Below are positions 38,679-47,790 of a DNA stretch of 64,000 bases, one piece after another; positions within the stretch are counted from its first letter, which is position 1, and every line of letters starts with the position of its first letter. Below the pieces are notes generated by a model. The model saw nothing but the letters and a program-made list of their open reading frames with translations. It did not search any database and was not told the origin of the DNA. The stretch comes from an uncultured Spiribacter sp. (lineage in GTDB: Bacteria > Pseudomonadota > Gammaproteobacteria > Nitrococcales > Nitrococcaceae). A program made the position numbers and the translations under genes. The stretch covers positions 34,123-98,122 of the forward strand of contig CALGDM010000022.1 of the NCBI GenBank assembly GCA_937884605.1. The letters are read 5' to 3'.

Positions 38679-40999
38679 GCCCGCGCCTCCGCAATCCTTG
38701 CCGACCGGCAGTCGCCGGCGCAGTCGATCGGCGCGTACCCCGGCACCGCCAGCCGTATCCAGGCCGGCCCGGCGCCGTCGATCTGCCAGTCCACGCGATG
38801 ACCATCAGTGGTCGGTTCAAAACGCAGGCTGAGCGTGCCGAAGGCCGTGGGCGTGGGGCCAAAGCCAAAACCGCTCCCCGCCGCCAGCCAGCGCGGCTGG
38901 ATGCCGGCGCCAAGCACCAGGCCGTCGCCCTCCTCGCGGGCAAATGCATTGCGCATCATCGACACCCATTCGGCCGCCGCCCAGACATGCTGGCCATCGC
39001 CCATGCAGCCGCCACCGGTGCGCGGATGGATGGCCTCGGGCCATTGCCCGGTGGGGCTCGCCAGTCGGGCCACCGCGTCCATCAGTGTCAGGCCATCGGC
39101 GTCGCCGGCACGCAGCAGCACCTGGGCGAGGTGCAGGGTCAGATAGGCATTCACGCCCGAGTGGATCATTTCCTGGAAAAACCCGCCGTTGACGCGATGC
39201 GCATCGAGCAGATGGCGGACCGTGCCCAGCAACCGCTCATCGTCGCCGGCCAGGGTCTGCAGCGGAAAGCCCGCGGCAATCGAGCCGATCGCCCCGGCAT
39301 CCATGCGCCGCCGCGGCGAGGCGGGCATCACCGGCCGGCCCAGACGCTCGCCATCGGCGGCGTAGGCCCGCTCGAGGCTGGCCGCCAGATCCTCGGCCTC
39401 GTCATCAATCCAGCCGGCCAGTTCCGGCTCGGCGTCGGCGCGCAGGCGTTCGGCCACCGCCCGCAAACCGCCATAGGCCCACTGATCGTCCCAGTAGTAA
39501 TAGTCGTTGGGGCCCAGATGCTCGGCGCTGAAGCCCGCCGGCAGCAGCCCGGCCTCGGGCCGGTCGCTGTCGCTGGGCAGTCGCTTGCGCGCCACCCACT
39601 GAACGCCGCGGCGTATGACCCGCAGCCACTCGTCGCGATCCGCGCCCGGGGGCCATTCACCGGTCAGGGCATGGTGGCGGGCGATGATCCACAGGGCCTG
39701 GCCGTTGGAATCCCACTCGCCCTCCTGGCTGTGGAAATAGCCGGTGGCGCGGGTCTGGCGCGCCGGAAACCGGGCCAGCGCCCGACGTCCACGCTCGAGC
39801 AGCCCCGCGTTGAACAGCCCGTGAATAATGAATGCCGCATCCCGAAACCAGAACCGCTTGTAGGTGTAGGGCCCCGGGTAGATATCCTCGACGGAATGCA
39901 TCAGCAGGGTGCGCAGCGCCGTGTCGTAGAGCGCCTGATAGTCGGCATCGGGGACATCCAGCTGCGCCGCCGGGGCCAGTGCCTCGGCCCATGACGCCGG
40001 GGCCACTGGATCGGCGGGTGCCGGCAGGGGCACCGACAGCGTCACGCTGCGCGACTCCCCCGGCGCCAGATCGAACTGCGCCGCTGCAGTGATCAGCCCG
40101 GTGTCGCAATCGAGACGCCCGGGAGCGGCCGGGGCATCAGGGCGGTCGGCGGCATCGCCGGCGAGGCGCTGGGCGACATCCCCGGACTCGTAATCCGACA
40201 CGTCGATCCGCTCGGGGCGGGTATCAAAATCGACCGGCGCGGGCTGCACCACATGCTGTTCGTCATACACCCGCCACTGCCAGGCGGTGCCCGGCGACTC
40301 GCCCGGCGCCTGATCAAGCCGCTGGATAAAACTGATGCCCTCGGGATTGTAGGGGCGCAGCGCCAGCGCCAGGCGCCCACCCGCCGGCGCGGTGGCGGTA
40401 TAGCGGCACTCCAGGCGATGGCCATCGCCGGCCGCCACCACCCGGGCGCGACTGACCAACTGTAATCCGCCGGTTCCGGCCGCCGTGGTCACGCTCAGGT
40501 CATCGTCATCGCGATCAAGCCGCTGGTCGACGGCGGGCAGACGCGAGGGCACCAGCCACTGGCCGTCCGCGCCCAGCACCCAGGCATCCACCGACCCACC
40601 ATCGGTCAGCGGCGTGACCAGCCCACGAGGGTCAACGATGGGCAGGGCGGCGCAGTCCGGCCGACCCACCGCGGTCCAGTTGCGGTGGGTCAGGTTGACA
40701 TGGGTAATGCTGAACGCCCGGGGCAGAAAGGCCGGGCTGTGCGGATCAAACTGCTGCTCGATCCAGTACGGCCAGATCCAGTCCAGGTTGTGCTGGATGA
40801 CCCGGGTGTTGATCAGCCCCCGGGCGTGAAAGATCATGCCGGCGCGCAGCAGCTCGATGGGCTCGGCCACCTCCGAGGGCTGACCAAAGCGACGCAGCCG
40901 CGCCATCACCGCCAGGGGGTCCATGAACCCCTGCGACCGGGCCGCCCGGCGCACCACCCAGCGCCACGGCAGCCACCTCATTAACGCCATCAATCGCAT
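38675..40999 (-). CDS. Uncharacterised protein with six-hairpin glycosidase-like C-terminal region
   Basis: A 774-residue protein. I do not recognise a characterised homologue. Residues 1-110 include FHARGLINTRVIQHNLDWIW and PRAFSITHVNLTHRN, which look conserved but are unassigned. The middle is beta-rich, and residues from about 360 resemble the alpha/alpha-barrel (six-hairpin) glycosidases: YKRFWFRDAAFIIHGL, GEWDSNGQALWIIARHH and DDQWAYGGLRAV. No signal peptide is clear. It is the first gene of the long minus-strand run and overlaps a glycosyltransferase gene, so a glycan or glycolipid substrate is plausible. Function remains unknown. Confidence 0.7.
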   Translation of the reverse strand: MRLMALMRWLPWRWVVRRAARSQGFMDPLAVMARLRRFGQPSEVAEPIELLRAGMIFHARGLINTRVIQHNLDWIWPYWIEQQFDPHSPAFLPRAFSITHVNLTHRNWTAVGRPDCAALPIVDPRGLVTPLTDGGSVDAWVLGADGQWLVPSRLPAVDQRLDRDDDDLSVTTAAGTGGLQLVSRARVVAAGDGHRLECRYTATAPAGGRLALALRPYNPEGISFIQRLDQAPGESPGTAWQWRVYDEQHVVQPAPVDFDTRPERIDVSDYESGDVAQRLAGDAADRPDAPAAPGRLDCDTGLITAAAQFDLAPGESRSVTLSVPLPAPADPVAPASWAEALAPAAQLDVPDADYQALYDTALRTLLMHSVEDIYPGPYTYKRFWFRDAAFIIHGLFNAGLLERGRRALARFPARQTRATGYFHSQEGEWDSNGQALWIIARHHALTGEWPPGADRDEWLRVIRRGVQWVARKRLPSDSDRPEAGLLPAGFSAEHLGPNDYYYWDDQWAYGGLRAVAERLRADAEPELAGWIDDEAEDLAASLERAYAADGERLGRPVMPASPRRRMDAGAIGSIAAGFPLQTLAGDDERLLGTVRHLLDAHRVNGGFFQEMIHSGVNAYLTLHLAQVLLRAGDADGLTLMDAVARLASPTGQWPEAIHPRTGGGCMGDGQHVWAAAEWVSMMRNAFAREEGDGLVLGAGIQPRWLAAGSGFGFGPTPTAFGTLSLRFEPTTDGHRVDWQIDGAGPAWIRLAVPGYAPIDCAGDCRSARIAEARA

Positions 41000-41100
41000 C
41001 TATCGGTGCCCTATCGGTCGAATTTCTGAAACAACTGTGTAAAAGTTCTGTCCGACTCGCCGAATAATCCCCAAGACTTTCATTCGAACGGAGATCGTTG

Positions 41101-41664
41101 ATGAATCCGGATCTGGACCATCACTTCGAGCAGATCATCACGGGCCTGGGTGAAGACCCGAGCCGTGGCGGCCTGGAAAAAACGCCCTATCGCGCGGCCC
41201 GGGCCATGGAATACCTCACCCAGGGCTATCATCAATCGCTCGACGAACTGGTCAACGATGCGATGTTCGAATCCGACAATGACGAAATGGTCATTGTTCG
41301 TGACATCGAATTCTACTCGCTCTGCGAGCATCACGTCCTGCCCTTCTTTGGCCATGCCCAGGTGGGCTACATCCCCGACGGCCGGGTGATCGGGCTGTCC
41401 AAGATCGCCCGCATCGTCGACATGTATGCCCGCCGCCTGCAGATCCAGGAAAACCTCGCCCGCGAAGTGGCCGAGGCCATCCAGCAGGTCACCCAGGCCC
41501 AGGGCGTCGCCGTCCAGATGGATGCCCAGCACATGTGCATGATGATGCGCGGCGTGAGCAAGCAGAACGCCGAGATGAGCTCGTCGGTCATGCTCGGGAC
41601 GTTCCGCGAGTCGGTCTCCGCGCGCAATGAATTCCTTCAGCTGATCCGTCGCCGGCCGGCATGA
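41101..41664 (+). CDS. folE: GTP cyclohydrolase I FolE
   Basis: A 187-residue type I enzyme converting GTP to dihydroneopterin triphosphate. Zinc-binding residues are in [12 protein letters not shown] (Cys and His) and [10 protein letters not shown] (Cys). Family segments [18 protein letters not shown] and [11 protein letters not shown] are present. Start ATG 41101 has GGAG upstream; a TTG three bases earlier is possible but not needed. It overlaps folX by 4 bases. The pairing with folX points to pterin cofactor (monapterin) synthesis as well as, or instead of, folate. Confidence 0.96.
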   Translation: MNPDLDHHFEQIITGLGEDPSRGGLEKTPYRAARAMEYLTQGYHQSLDELVNDAMFESDNDEMVIVRDIEFYSLCEHHVLPFFGHAQVGYIPDGRVIGLSKIARIVDMYARRLQIQENLAREVAEAIQQVTQAQGVAVQMDAQHMCMMMRGVSKQNAEMSSSVMLGTFRESVSARNEFLQLIRRRPA

Positions 41665-42038
41665 GTGGCGATATTCAGCGGCCCCTGTCGTGCATCCGGG
41701 TCAAGGACCTGCGTCTGCGCACATTCGTTGGCTTTAACGACGAGGAGCAGCGCAAACGCCAGGATGTGGTGGTGAACCTGCGCATCGATTATGACGCCCT
41801 CGCCGCCGCCCGCGGCGACGTGGTGGATGAGGCGCTCGACTACAAGACCATCACCAAGCAGATCATTGCCCATATCGAGGACAACCGGTTTCTGCTGCTC
41901 GAAAAGCTGGTCAATGACCTGGTGGAGCTGATCATGGCCCATGGGGCCGTGCAGTACGCCGAGGTCGAGGTCGACAAGCCCCACGCCCTGCGCTTTGCCG
42001 ATTCAGTCTCGCTGACCATGACCGCCCGGCGGGACTGA
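41661..42038 (+). CDS. folX: Dihydroneopterin triphosphate 2'-epimerase FolX
   Basis: A 125-residue T-fold enzyme. It resembles FolX more than Fol[19 protein letters not shown] near the N-terminus, [29 protein letters not shown], and [18 protein letters not shown] at the C-terminus follow E. coli FolX closely. FolX makes dihydromonapterin triphosphate, a precursor of tetrahydromonapterin. It is translationally coupled to folE. No folM-like gene is next to it in this window. Confidence 0.92.
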   Translation: MSGDIQRPLSCIRVKDLRLRTFVGFNDEEQRKRQDVVVNLRIDYDALAAARGDVVDEALDYKTITKQIIAHIEDNRFLLLEKLVNDLVELIMAHGAVQYAEVEVDKPHALRFADSVSLTMTARRD

Positions 42039-42056
42039 CTCCGCCGGCGGCCTGCC

Positions 42057-42692
42057 ATGACCGTCAGCGCCTGGCTGTCACTGCTGGCCATCTGCGTGCT
42101 CGGGGCCATGTCCCCGGGCCCCAGTCTGGCGCTGGTGGTGCGCAACACGGTCAACCGGGGACGCGGTGCCGGGCTGATCACCGCGCTCAGCCATGGCCTG
42201 GGCGTGGGGGTGTATGCGGCGGCGACGGCACTGGGTCTGGCAGCGGTGATCGCCACCCATCAGACCTTGCACAGTGCTGTCACTTTGGCGGGAGCGGGTT
42301 ATCTGCTGTGGCTGGGCGCCAGCGCCATGCGCGCGGGCCATCCCGCCACCCGGCCCGACGCCGACCCGACCCCGCCCGATCCAGTACCCGGCGATCGATC
42401 CGCGGCCGCCCGCGACGGCCTGGCCATGGCGCTGCTCAACCCCAAGATCGCGGTGTTCTTTCTGGCCCTGTTCAGTCAGTTCGTCACACCCGGCGCCGGG
42501 GCCGCGACCATCGTTCTGCTGGCTGGCACTGCCACCGTGGTGGATGCCGGCTGGTATGCGCTGGTGGCCACCGGGCTGTCGGCCAGCGGCGGCGCGGCCT
42601 GGCTGCGGCGGCGACAGGTCTGGATCGAGCGGCTGACCGGGGCGGTGCTGGTGTTTCTGGCGCTCAGCACCGCCGCCACCGTGCTCGGCTGA
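42057..42692 (+). CDS. LysE/RhtB-family amino acid exporter
   Basis: A 211-residue membrane protein with about six hydrophobic segments. The family motif GAMSPGPSLALVVRNTVNRG occupies residues 17-36, and ALLNPKIAVFFLALFSQFV is the second conserved LysE segment. The likely role is export of an amino acid such as threonine, homoserine or another; the substrate cannot be told. It follows folX by 18 bases and may be on the same transcript. It is convergent with the universal stress gene. Confidence 0.9.
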   Translation: MTVSAWLSLLAICVLGAMSPGPSLALVVRNTVNRGRGAGLITALSHGLGVGVYAAATALGLAAVIATHQTLHSAVTLAGAGYLLWLGASAMRAGHPATRPDADPTPPDPVPGDRSAAARDGLAMALLNPKIAVFFLALFSQFVTPGAGAATIVLLAGTATVVDAGWYALVATGLSASGGAAWLRRRQVWIERLTGAVLVFLALSTAATVLG

Positions 42693-42696
42693 CCGG

Positions 42697-43542
42697 TCAG
42701 TGCGAGAGCAGCACCGGCAGGGTCATTTCGCCCAGAATCCGGCGGGTCGTGCCGCCCATGACCATTTCCCGAAACCGCGAACGCCCGTAGGCCCCCATCA
42801 CCAGCAGATCGGCATCGGCGTCGGCGGCCGCTGACAGCAGCGCATCGGCCACCGGGATGTCGACACTGCCCTGATGGGTCGCGGTGACCCGCACACCATG
42901 GCGGGCCAGATAGGCAGCGACATCGGCACCGGGCAGATCCCCGCCCGGCCCGCGCAGGCCCGCCGCGTCGGTACCAATCACCGCCACCTGCACCTCGTCG
43001 GCGCGACACAGCAGAGGCAGGGCGTCACTGACCGCCCGGGCCGATTCGCGGCCACCATCCCAGCCGATGATCACCCGGCGCCCCACCGGGCGCCGCTGCC
43101 AGGCATAGGGCAGCGCCAGCACCGGACGGCCGGCCATCACCGCGGCCTGACCGGGCAGATCGGACGGCACCAGGTCGGCGGGCCGGTCGGGGTCGACCTG
43201 GCCGAGCACCAGCAGATCGGCATAGCGCGCCTGCTGGGCGACGACGTCCACGGTGCTGCGATCGACGCGCAGATCCTCCACCGAGCGCCATTCGGTGTCC
43301 ACCGCATGGTGCGTCACCTCGGATTCAAAAATCGCCGCCAATCCCGCGTTGCGCGTCTGCCAGGCCTCGCGGTAGCGATCGAGGGCCTCGGGGGGCAGGT
43401 ATTCGGCGTGGGCGGCCAGCGGTTCGGCCACCGCCAGCCCGATCAGATGGGCCTCATGGGCGCTCGCGAGCTCCGCGGCGGCGGCGACGTGGTCGGCCTC
43501 GTGACCATCCTTGTGCAGATAAAGCAGGACGGAGCGAATCAT
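42697..43542 (-). CDS. Tandem universal stress protein (UspA family)
   Basis: A 281-residue protein with two Usp domains, about residues 1-145 and 150-281. The C-terminal domain carries the ATP-binding G-x2-G-x9-G(S/T) pattern in VMGAYGRSRFREMVMGGTT; the N-terminal domain lacks a clear copy, so it may be the degenerate half. Such tandem Usp proteins accompany stress survival; the exact function is unknown. It is alone on the minus strand and divergent from the second RND operon. Confidence 0.92.
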   Translation of the reverse strand: MIRSVLLYLHKDGHEADHVAAAAELASAHEAHLIGLAVAEPLAAHAEYLPPEALDRYREAWQTRNAGLAAIFESEVTHHAVDTEWRSVEDLRVDRSTVDVVAQQARYADLLVLGQVDPDRPADLVPSDLPGQAAVMAGRPVLALPYAWQRRPVGRRVIIGWDGGRESARAVSDALPLLCRADEVQVAVIGTDAAGLRGPGGDLPGADVAAYLARHGVRVTATHQGSVDIPVADALLSAAADADADLLVMGAYGRSRFREMVMGGTTRRILGEMTLPVLLSH

Positions 43543-43599
43543 AACCCCCTCTCCCTTGTCGTTTTGTTGTCACGGACAGGCTAAGTCGGCGGGCACGCC

Positions 43600-43608
43600 T
43601 GATACAAT
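43600..43608 (+). promoter_or_regulatory. Extended -10 promoter element upstream of the second RND operon
   Basis: TGATACAAT is an extended -10 box (TGn followed by TACAAT at 43603-43608), about 34 bases before the adaptor start codon. No good -35 box is seen at the usual distance, as is common for extended -10 promoters. Confidence 0.45.
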
Positions 43609-43642
43609 CACAACTTTTACGCCAAGCAACTGTCGGTCAGTC

Positions 43643-44740
43643 ATGAAAGTTTTTATCCGTCTGCTTATTGCCCTGCTGCTGCTGGGTGGGATCTTCGGTG
43701 GCATCTTTGGCTACAAATACTTCGTGCAGATGCAGGCCGGCGGCCCAGGCGGCCCGCGCCCGGCCAACATCACGGCCACCACCGTCGCCACCGAGCAGTG
43801 GCAGGGCGAGCGCAGCAGCGTCGGCAGCCTGACCGCGGTGGATCGGGTCGCAGTGAGTACCGAGGTGGCGGGCACCATCGAGTCGCTCAACTTCGAGTCG
43901 GGCGAGCGCGTCGACACCGACGATGTACTGGTTGCCCTGGACACCGATGTCGACGAGGCCGAGCTGCAGGGCCTTCGGGCCGAGGCGGAACTGGCGCGCA
44001 TCGAGTTCAACCGTGCCCAGGATCTGCTGCCCCAGCGGGCCATTTCGCAGTCCGAGTTTGACGAGGCGCGGGCGCGGCTCGACAGCGCGACCGCCGCGGT
44101 CAACACCCAGCAGGCACGGCTGGCGCAGAAGACCATCCGCGCGCCCTTCCCGGGCATTCTCGGCCTGCGCACCGTGAGCGTGGGTCAGTACCTGGCGCCC
44201 GGCAGCGACATTGTCGAGATCCAGCGCCTCGACCCGATCTATGCCGACTTCACCCTGCCCGAGCGGTTTCTCACGGACCTTGAGCCGGGCCAGTCCATAA
44301 AGGTGAACACCAGCGCCTTCGAGGACACCTTCAGCGGCACCATCACCGCCATCGACAGCGCCATTCGCGAAAACACCCGCGCGGTGTCGGTGCGCGCCAC
44401 GCTGGACAACCCCGACGGCCGGCTGCGACCCGGCATGTTCGCCGAGGTGACCGTCCTCGAGCCCATGCAGCGATCGCTGCTCACCATTCCGCGCACGGCG
44501 GTCAGCTTTAACACCTACGGCGACTTTGTCCTGCGCATCAACAGCACCGACAACGGCCCAGTGGCCGAGCGCGTGCAGATCGAGACCGGCGAGGTCCGCG
44601 ACGGGCGGGTCGAAGTGACCAGTGGCCTCGACAAGGGCGATCGCGTGGTGGCTGCCGGGCTGGTCAAGGTCCGCCCCGGCCAGCCGGTGACCATTGACAA
44701 GACCAACACGCTGAATCCGGACGAGGTGACCGGTCGATGA
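43643..44740 (+). CDS. RND efflux periplasmic adaptor (MexH/VexG type)
   Basis: A 365-residue adaptor. The N-terminal hydrophobic segment is FIRLLIALLLLGGIFGGIFG. The lipoyl halves are seen at STEVAGTIESLNFESGERVD and IRAPFPGILGLRTVSVGQYL, and the beta-barrel follows (TLPERFLTDLEPGQSIKVNT). ATG 43643 gives the membrane anchor at the N-terminus; the longer open frame to 43556 runs over the promoter and is rejected. It overlaps the pump gene by 4 bases. No outer-membrane factor gene follows. Confidence 0.92.
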   Translation: MKVFIRLLIALLLLGGIFGGIFGYKYFVQMQAGGPGGPRPANITATTVATEQWQGERSSVGSLTAVDRVAVSTEVAGTIESLNFESGERVDTDDVLVALDTDVDEAELQGLRAEAELARIEFNRAQDLLPQRAISQSEFDEARARLDSATAAVNTQQARLAQKTIRAPFPGILGLRTVSVGQYLAPGSDIVEIQRLDPIYADFTLPERFLTDLEPGQSIKVNTSAFEDTFSGTITAIDSAIRENTRAVSVRATLDNPDGRLRPGMFAEVTVLEPMQRSLLTIPRTAVSFNTYGDFVLRINSTDNGPVAERVQIETGEVRDGRVEVTSGLDKGDRVVAAGLVKVRPGQPVTIDKTNTLNPDEVTGR

Positions 44741-47700
44741 AATTCACCGACATCTTCATCCATCGCCCGGTGCTGGCGACGGTGATCAGCCTGCTGATCC
44801 TGTTGGCCGGCGTGCGCTCGCTGGACCTGCTCGAGGTGCGGCAGTACCCATCCACCGAGAACACCGTGGTCACCGTCACCACCGCCTTCCCAGGCGCCGA
44901 CAGCGAGCTGGTGCAGGGCTTTATCACCCAGCCCCTGCAGCAGGCCATCGCCGAGGCCGGCGGCATCGACTACATCACCTCGGAAAGCCGCCAGGGCCAG
45001 TCCACCATCGAAGTGAACATGGCGCTCAACTACGACGCCAACGCGGCGGTTTCGGAGATCCAGGCCAAGGTGGCCAGTCAGCGCAATGTGCTGCCCGCCG
45101 ATGCCCAGGATCCGGTGATCGAGTCGAGCACCGGCGATCAGACCGCGCTGATGTACCTGGCCATCTACAGCGAATCGGTCAAGATCCCCGAAATCACCGA
45201 TTTCGTGAATCGCGTCATCCAGCCCCAGGTCCAGGCGCTGGAAGGGGTGGCCAAGGCGCGGGTGTTCGGGCGCTCGCCGGCCATGCGCATCTGGCTCGAT
45301 CCCCAGCGCATGGCGGCGCTCAACGTCACCGCCAGCGAAGTGCGCGACGTGCTGCGCGCCAACAACTACCAGGCCGGCATCGGTAACACCAAGGGGCCGT
45401 ACACCCGGATCAACCTGTCGGTGACCACCGACGTCAGTGACCCGGACGCCTTCCAGCGACTGGTGATCCGCGAGGAAAACGGCACCGTGGTGCGCCTTGA
45501 TGATGTGGCGGCCACCAACTTTGGCTCCGAGACCTATGCCTCGGCGGCCTGGTACAAGGGCCAGCCCTCGGTGTTCATCGCCGTCGAACAGGCGCCCGGT
45601 GCCAACCCGCTGGATGTGGCCGGCGCCGTCCGGCAGACAATGCCCAGCCTGCGCAGCCAGCTCCCGCAGGACATGCAGCTGGCGCTGCCGTATGACGCCA
45701 GCAAGTTCATCGAGGACTCCATCAACGAGGTGTTCAAGACCATCGCCGAGGCGGTGCTGATCGTGCTGGTGGTGATCTTTCTGACCATCGGCTCGATCCG
45801 TGCCGCCATCGTGCCATCGCTGGCGGTGCCACTGTCCCTGGTGGGCGCGGCCACCATCATGATCGCGCTGGGCTATTCGCTGAACCTGCTCACGCTGCTA
45901 TCGATGGTGCTCGCCATCGGTCTGGTGGTGGATGACGCGATCATCGTCGTCGAGAACATCCATCGTCATATCGAAGAAGGCTATTCCAATGTTGATGCGG
46001 CGATCATGGGGGCCCGCGAACTGGCCGTGCCCATTATTGCCATGACCACCACCCTGCTGGCGGTCTACGCGCCCATCGGCTTCATGGGCGGGCTGATCGG
46101 GACGCTGTTCACCGAGTTCGCCTTCACCCTGGCGGGTGCGGTGCTTATCTCGGGCATCATCGCGCTGACCTTCTCGCCCATGGTCTCGGCGGCCGTGCTC
46201 AAGCCCGGCGGCCAGGCGGGGCGGTTCGAGAACTTTGTCGAGCGGATGTTCAACGGTCTGGCCGCCGCCTATCAGCGCAGCCTGCACAGCCTGCTCGACA
46301 CCAAGAGCGTGCTGATTGTGTTTGGCGTGATCGTGCTGGGCTCGAACTACTTCATGTTCACCACCAGTCAGAGCGAGCTGGCGCCCACCGAGGATCAGAG
46401 CATTCTGTTCTTCCAGGGCACGGCGCCGCGTACCGCCACCTTCGACTATCTGGCGGAATTCGCCGAGCGCTACCAGACCGCGGCGGAGACTATCCCCGAG
46501 TACAGCGAGACGTTCATGATCCTGGGCGGCCTGTCGCCGGATACCGTGTTCGGCGGCGTCAAGATGGTGCCCGTCAGCGAACGCGAGCGCAGCCAGACCG
46601 AGGTCCAGCAGGAAGTGACCGCCAAGTTCACGCCCAACCCGGGACTCGACACGGCGGTGTTCCCACGGCCCAGCCTGCCCGGCTCGGGCGGTGGGTTGCC
46701 GGTGCAGTTTGTCCTGACCACCTCGGCCGGCTACGAAGCCCTGGATAATGTCGCCACCGATTTCATCGGTCAGGCCATGGGCAGTGGCAACTTCCTGTTC
46801 CTGCGCAAGTCGGTGGAGTTCGACCGGCCGCTGACCACGGTCAAGGTCAACCGCGACAAGGCCGCCGACATGGGCATCAGCATGGAGCAGCTGGGTAGCA
46901 GCCTGTCCGGGATGCTGGGCGGCGGTTACGTCAACCGCTTCAACCTGGATGGGCGCAGCTACAAGGTCATCCCCCAGGTGGATCGTCCGTTCCGGGCCAA
47001 CGCGGCCATGCTCGAGGAGTACTACATCGAGACACCGCAGGGCGAGTCCGTGCCGCTGTCGAGCCTCGTCACCCTCGAGGACTCGGTGGTACCAAGCTCG
47101 CGCAACCAGTTCCAGCAGCTCAACTCGGTGACCCTCGAAGGCATCCCGGCGCCCGGCGTGCCACTGGGTGATGCGCTCAACTATCTCGCGACCACCGCCG
47201 ATCAGGTCCTGCCGGCCAGTTATAACGTTGATTACACCGGCCAGTCGCGACAGTTTGCCGACCAGGGGGGCGCACTGGTGCTGACGTTCTTCCTGTCGAT
47301 GCTGGTGATCTATCTGGTGCTGGCGGCGCAGTTCGAGAGCTGGCGCGATCCGGCGATCATCCTGGTTTCGGTGCCGCTCAGTATCGCCGGGGCGCTGGCG
47401 TTCATCACGCTGGGCTTTGCCACGGTCAACATCTATACCCAGGTGGGGCTGATTACGTTGATCGGCGTGGTCGCCAAGAACGGCATCCTGATCGTGGAGT
47501 TTGCCAACAACCTGCAGATCAAGCAGGGACTGGGCAAGCGCGCGGCCGTGGAAGAGGCGGCGACCATCCGCCTGCGGCCGATCATCATGACCTCGCTGGC
47601 GCTGATCATGGCCATGGTGCCGCTGCTCATCGCCACTGGCGCGGGCGCAGTCAGCCGGTTCCAGATCGGGCTCACCATCGCCACGGGGCTCGGCATCGGC

Positions 47701-47790
47701 ACGATCTTTACGCTGTTCGTGCTGCCGGCGTTTTATGTGGTGCTGGGACAGGACCATAACGCCCACAAGTCGGAGGCCGCCGCGGCCTGA
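44737..47790 (+). CDS. RND efflux permease (HAE1, MexI/AcrB-like)
   Basis: A 1017-residue proton-driven RND pump. It opens MKFTDIFIHRPVLATVISLL, typical of the MexI/MexF group. Helix 4 has the proton-relay Asp pair (GLVVDDAIIVVENIHRH) and helix 10 has the Lys (VVAKNGILIVEFAN), so the canonical transport residues are intact, in contrast to the pump at 31-34 kb. It is coupled to the adaptor gene by a 4-base overlap and overlaps the following ABC gene by one base. Probable substrates are drugs or hydrophobic small molecules. Confidence 0.94.
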   Translation: MKFTDIFIHRPVLATVISLLILLAGVRSLDLLEVRQYPSTENTVVTVTTAFPGADSELVQGFITQPLQQAIAEAGGIDYITSESRQGQSTIEVNMALNYDANAAVSEIQAKVASQRNVLPADAQDPVIESSTGDQTALMYLAIYSESVKIPEITDFVNRVIQPQVQALEGVAKARVFGRSPAMRIWLDPQRMAALNVTASEVRDVLRANNYQAGIGNTKGPYTRINLSVTTDVSDPDAFQRLVIREENGTVVRLDDVAATNFGSETYASAAWYKGQPSVFIAVEQAPGANPLDVAGAVRQTMPSLRSQLPQDMQLALPYDASKFIEDSINEVFKTIAEAVLIVLVVIFLTIGSIRAAIVPSLAVPLSLVGAATIMIALGYSLNLLTLLSMVLAIGLVVDDAIIVVENIHRHIEEGYSNVDAAIMGARELAVPIIAMTTTLLAVYAPIGFMGGLIGTLFTEFAFTLAGAVLISGIIALTFSPMVSAAVLKPGGQAGRFENFVERMFNGLAAAYQRSLHSLLDTKSVLIVFGVIVLGSNYFMFTTSQSELAPTEDQSILFFQGTAPRTATFDYLAEFAERYQTAAETIPEYSETFMILGGLSPDTVFGGVKMVPVSERERSQTEVQQEVTAKFTPNPGLDTAVFPRPSLPGSGGGLPVQFVLTTSAGYEALDNVATDFIGQAMGSGNFLFLRKSVEFDRPLTTVKVNRDKAADMGISMEQLGSSLSGMLGGGYVNRFNLDGRSYKVIPQVDRPFRANAAMLEEYYIETPQGESVPLSSLVTLEDSVVPSSRNQFQQLNSVTLEGIPAPGVPLGDALNYLATTADQVLPASYNVDYTGQSRQFADQGGALVLTFFLSMLVIYLVLAAQFESWRDPAIILVSVPLSIAGALAFITLGFATVNIYTQVGLITLIGVVAKNGILIVEFANNLQIKQGLGKRAAVEEAATIRLRPIIMTSLALIMAMVPLLIATGAGAVSRFQIGLTIATGLGIGTIFTLFVLPAFYVVLGQDHNAHKSEAAAA

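Noticed and set aside
45898..47766. A 622-codon minus-strand frame over the RND pump
   Set aside because: Antisense shadow rich in His, Gln, Arg and Gly, with the pump's transport residues clearly encoded on the plus strand.
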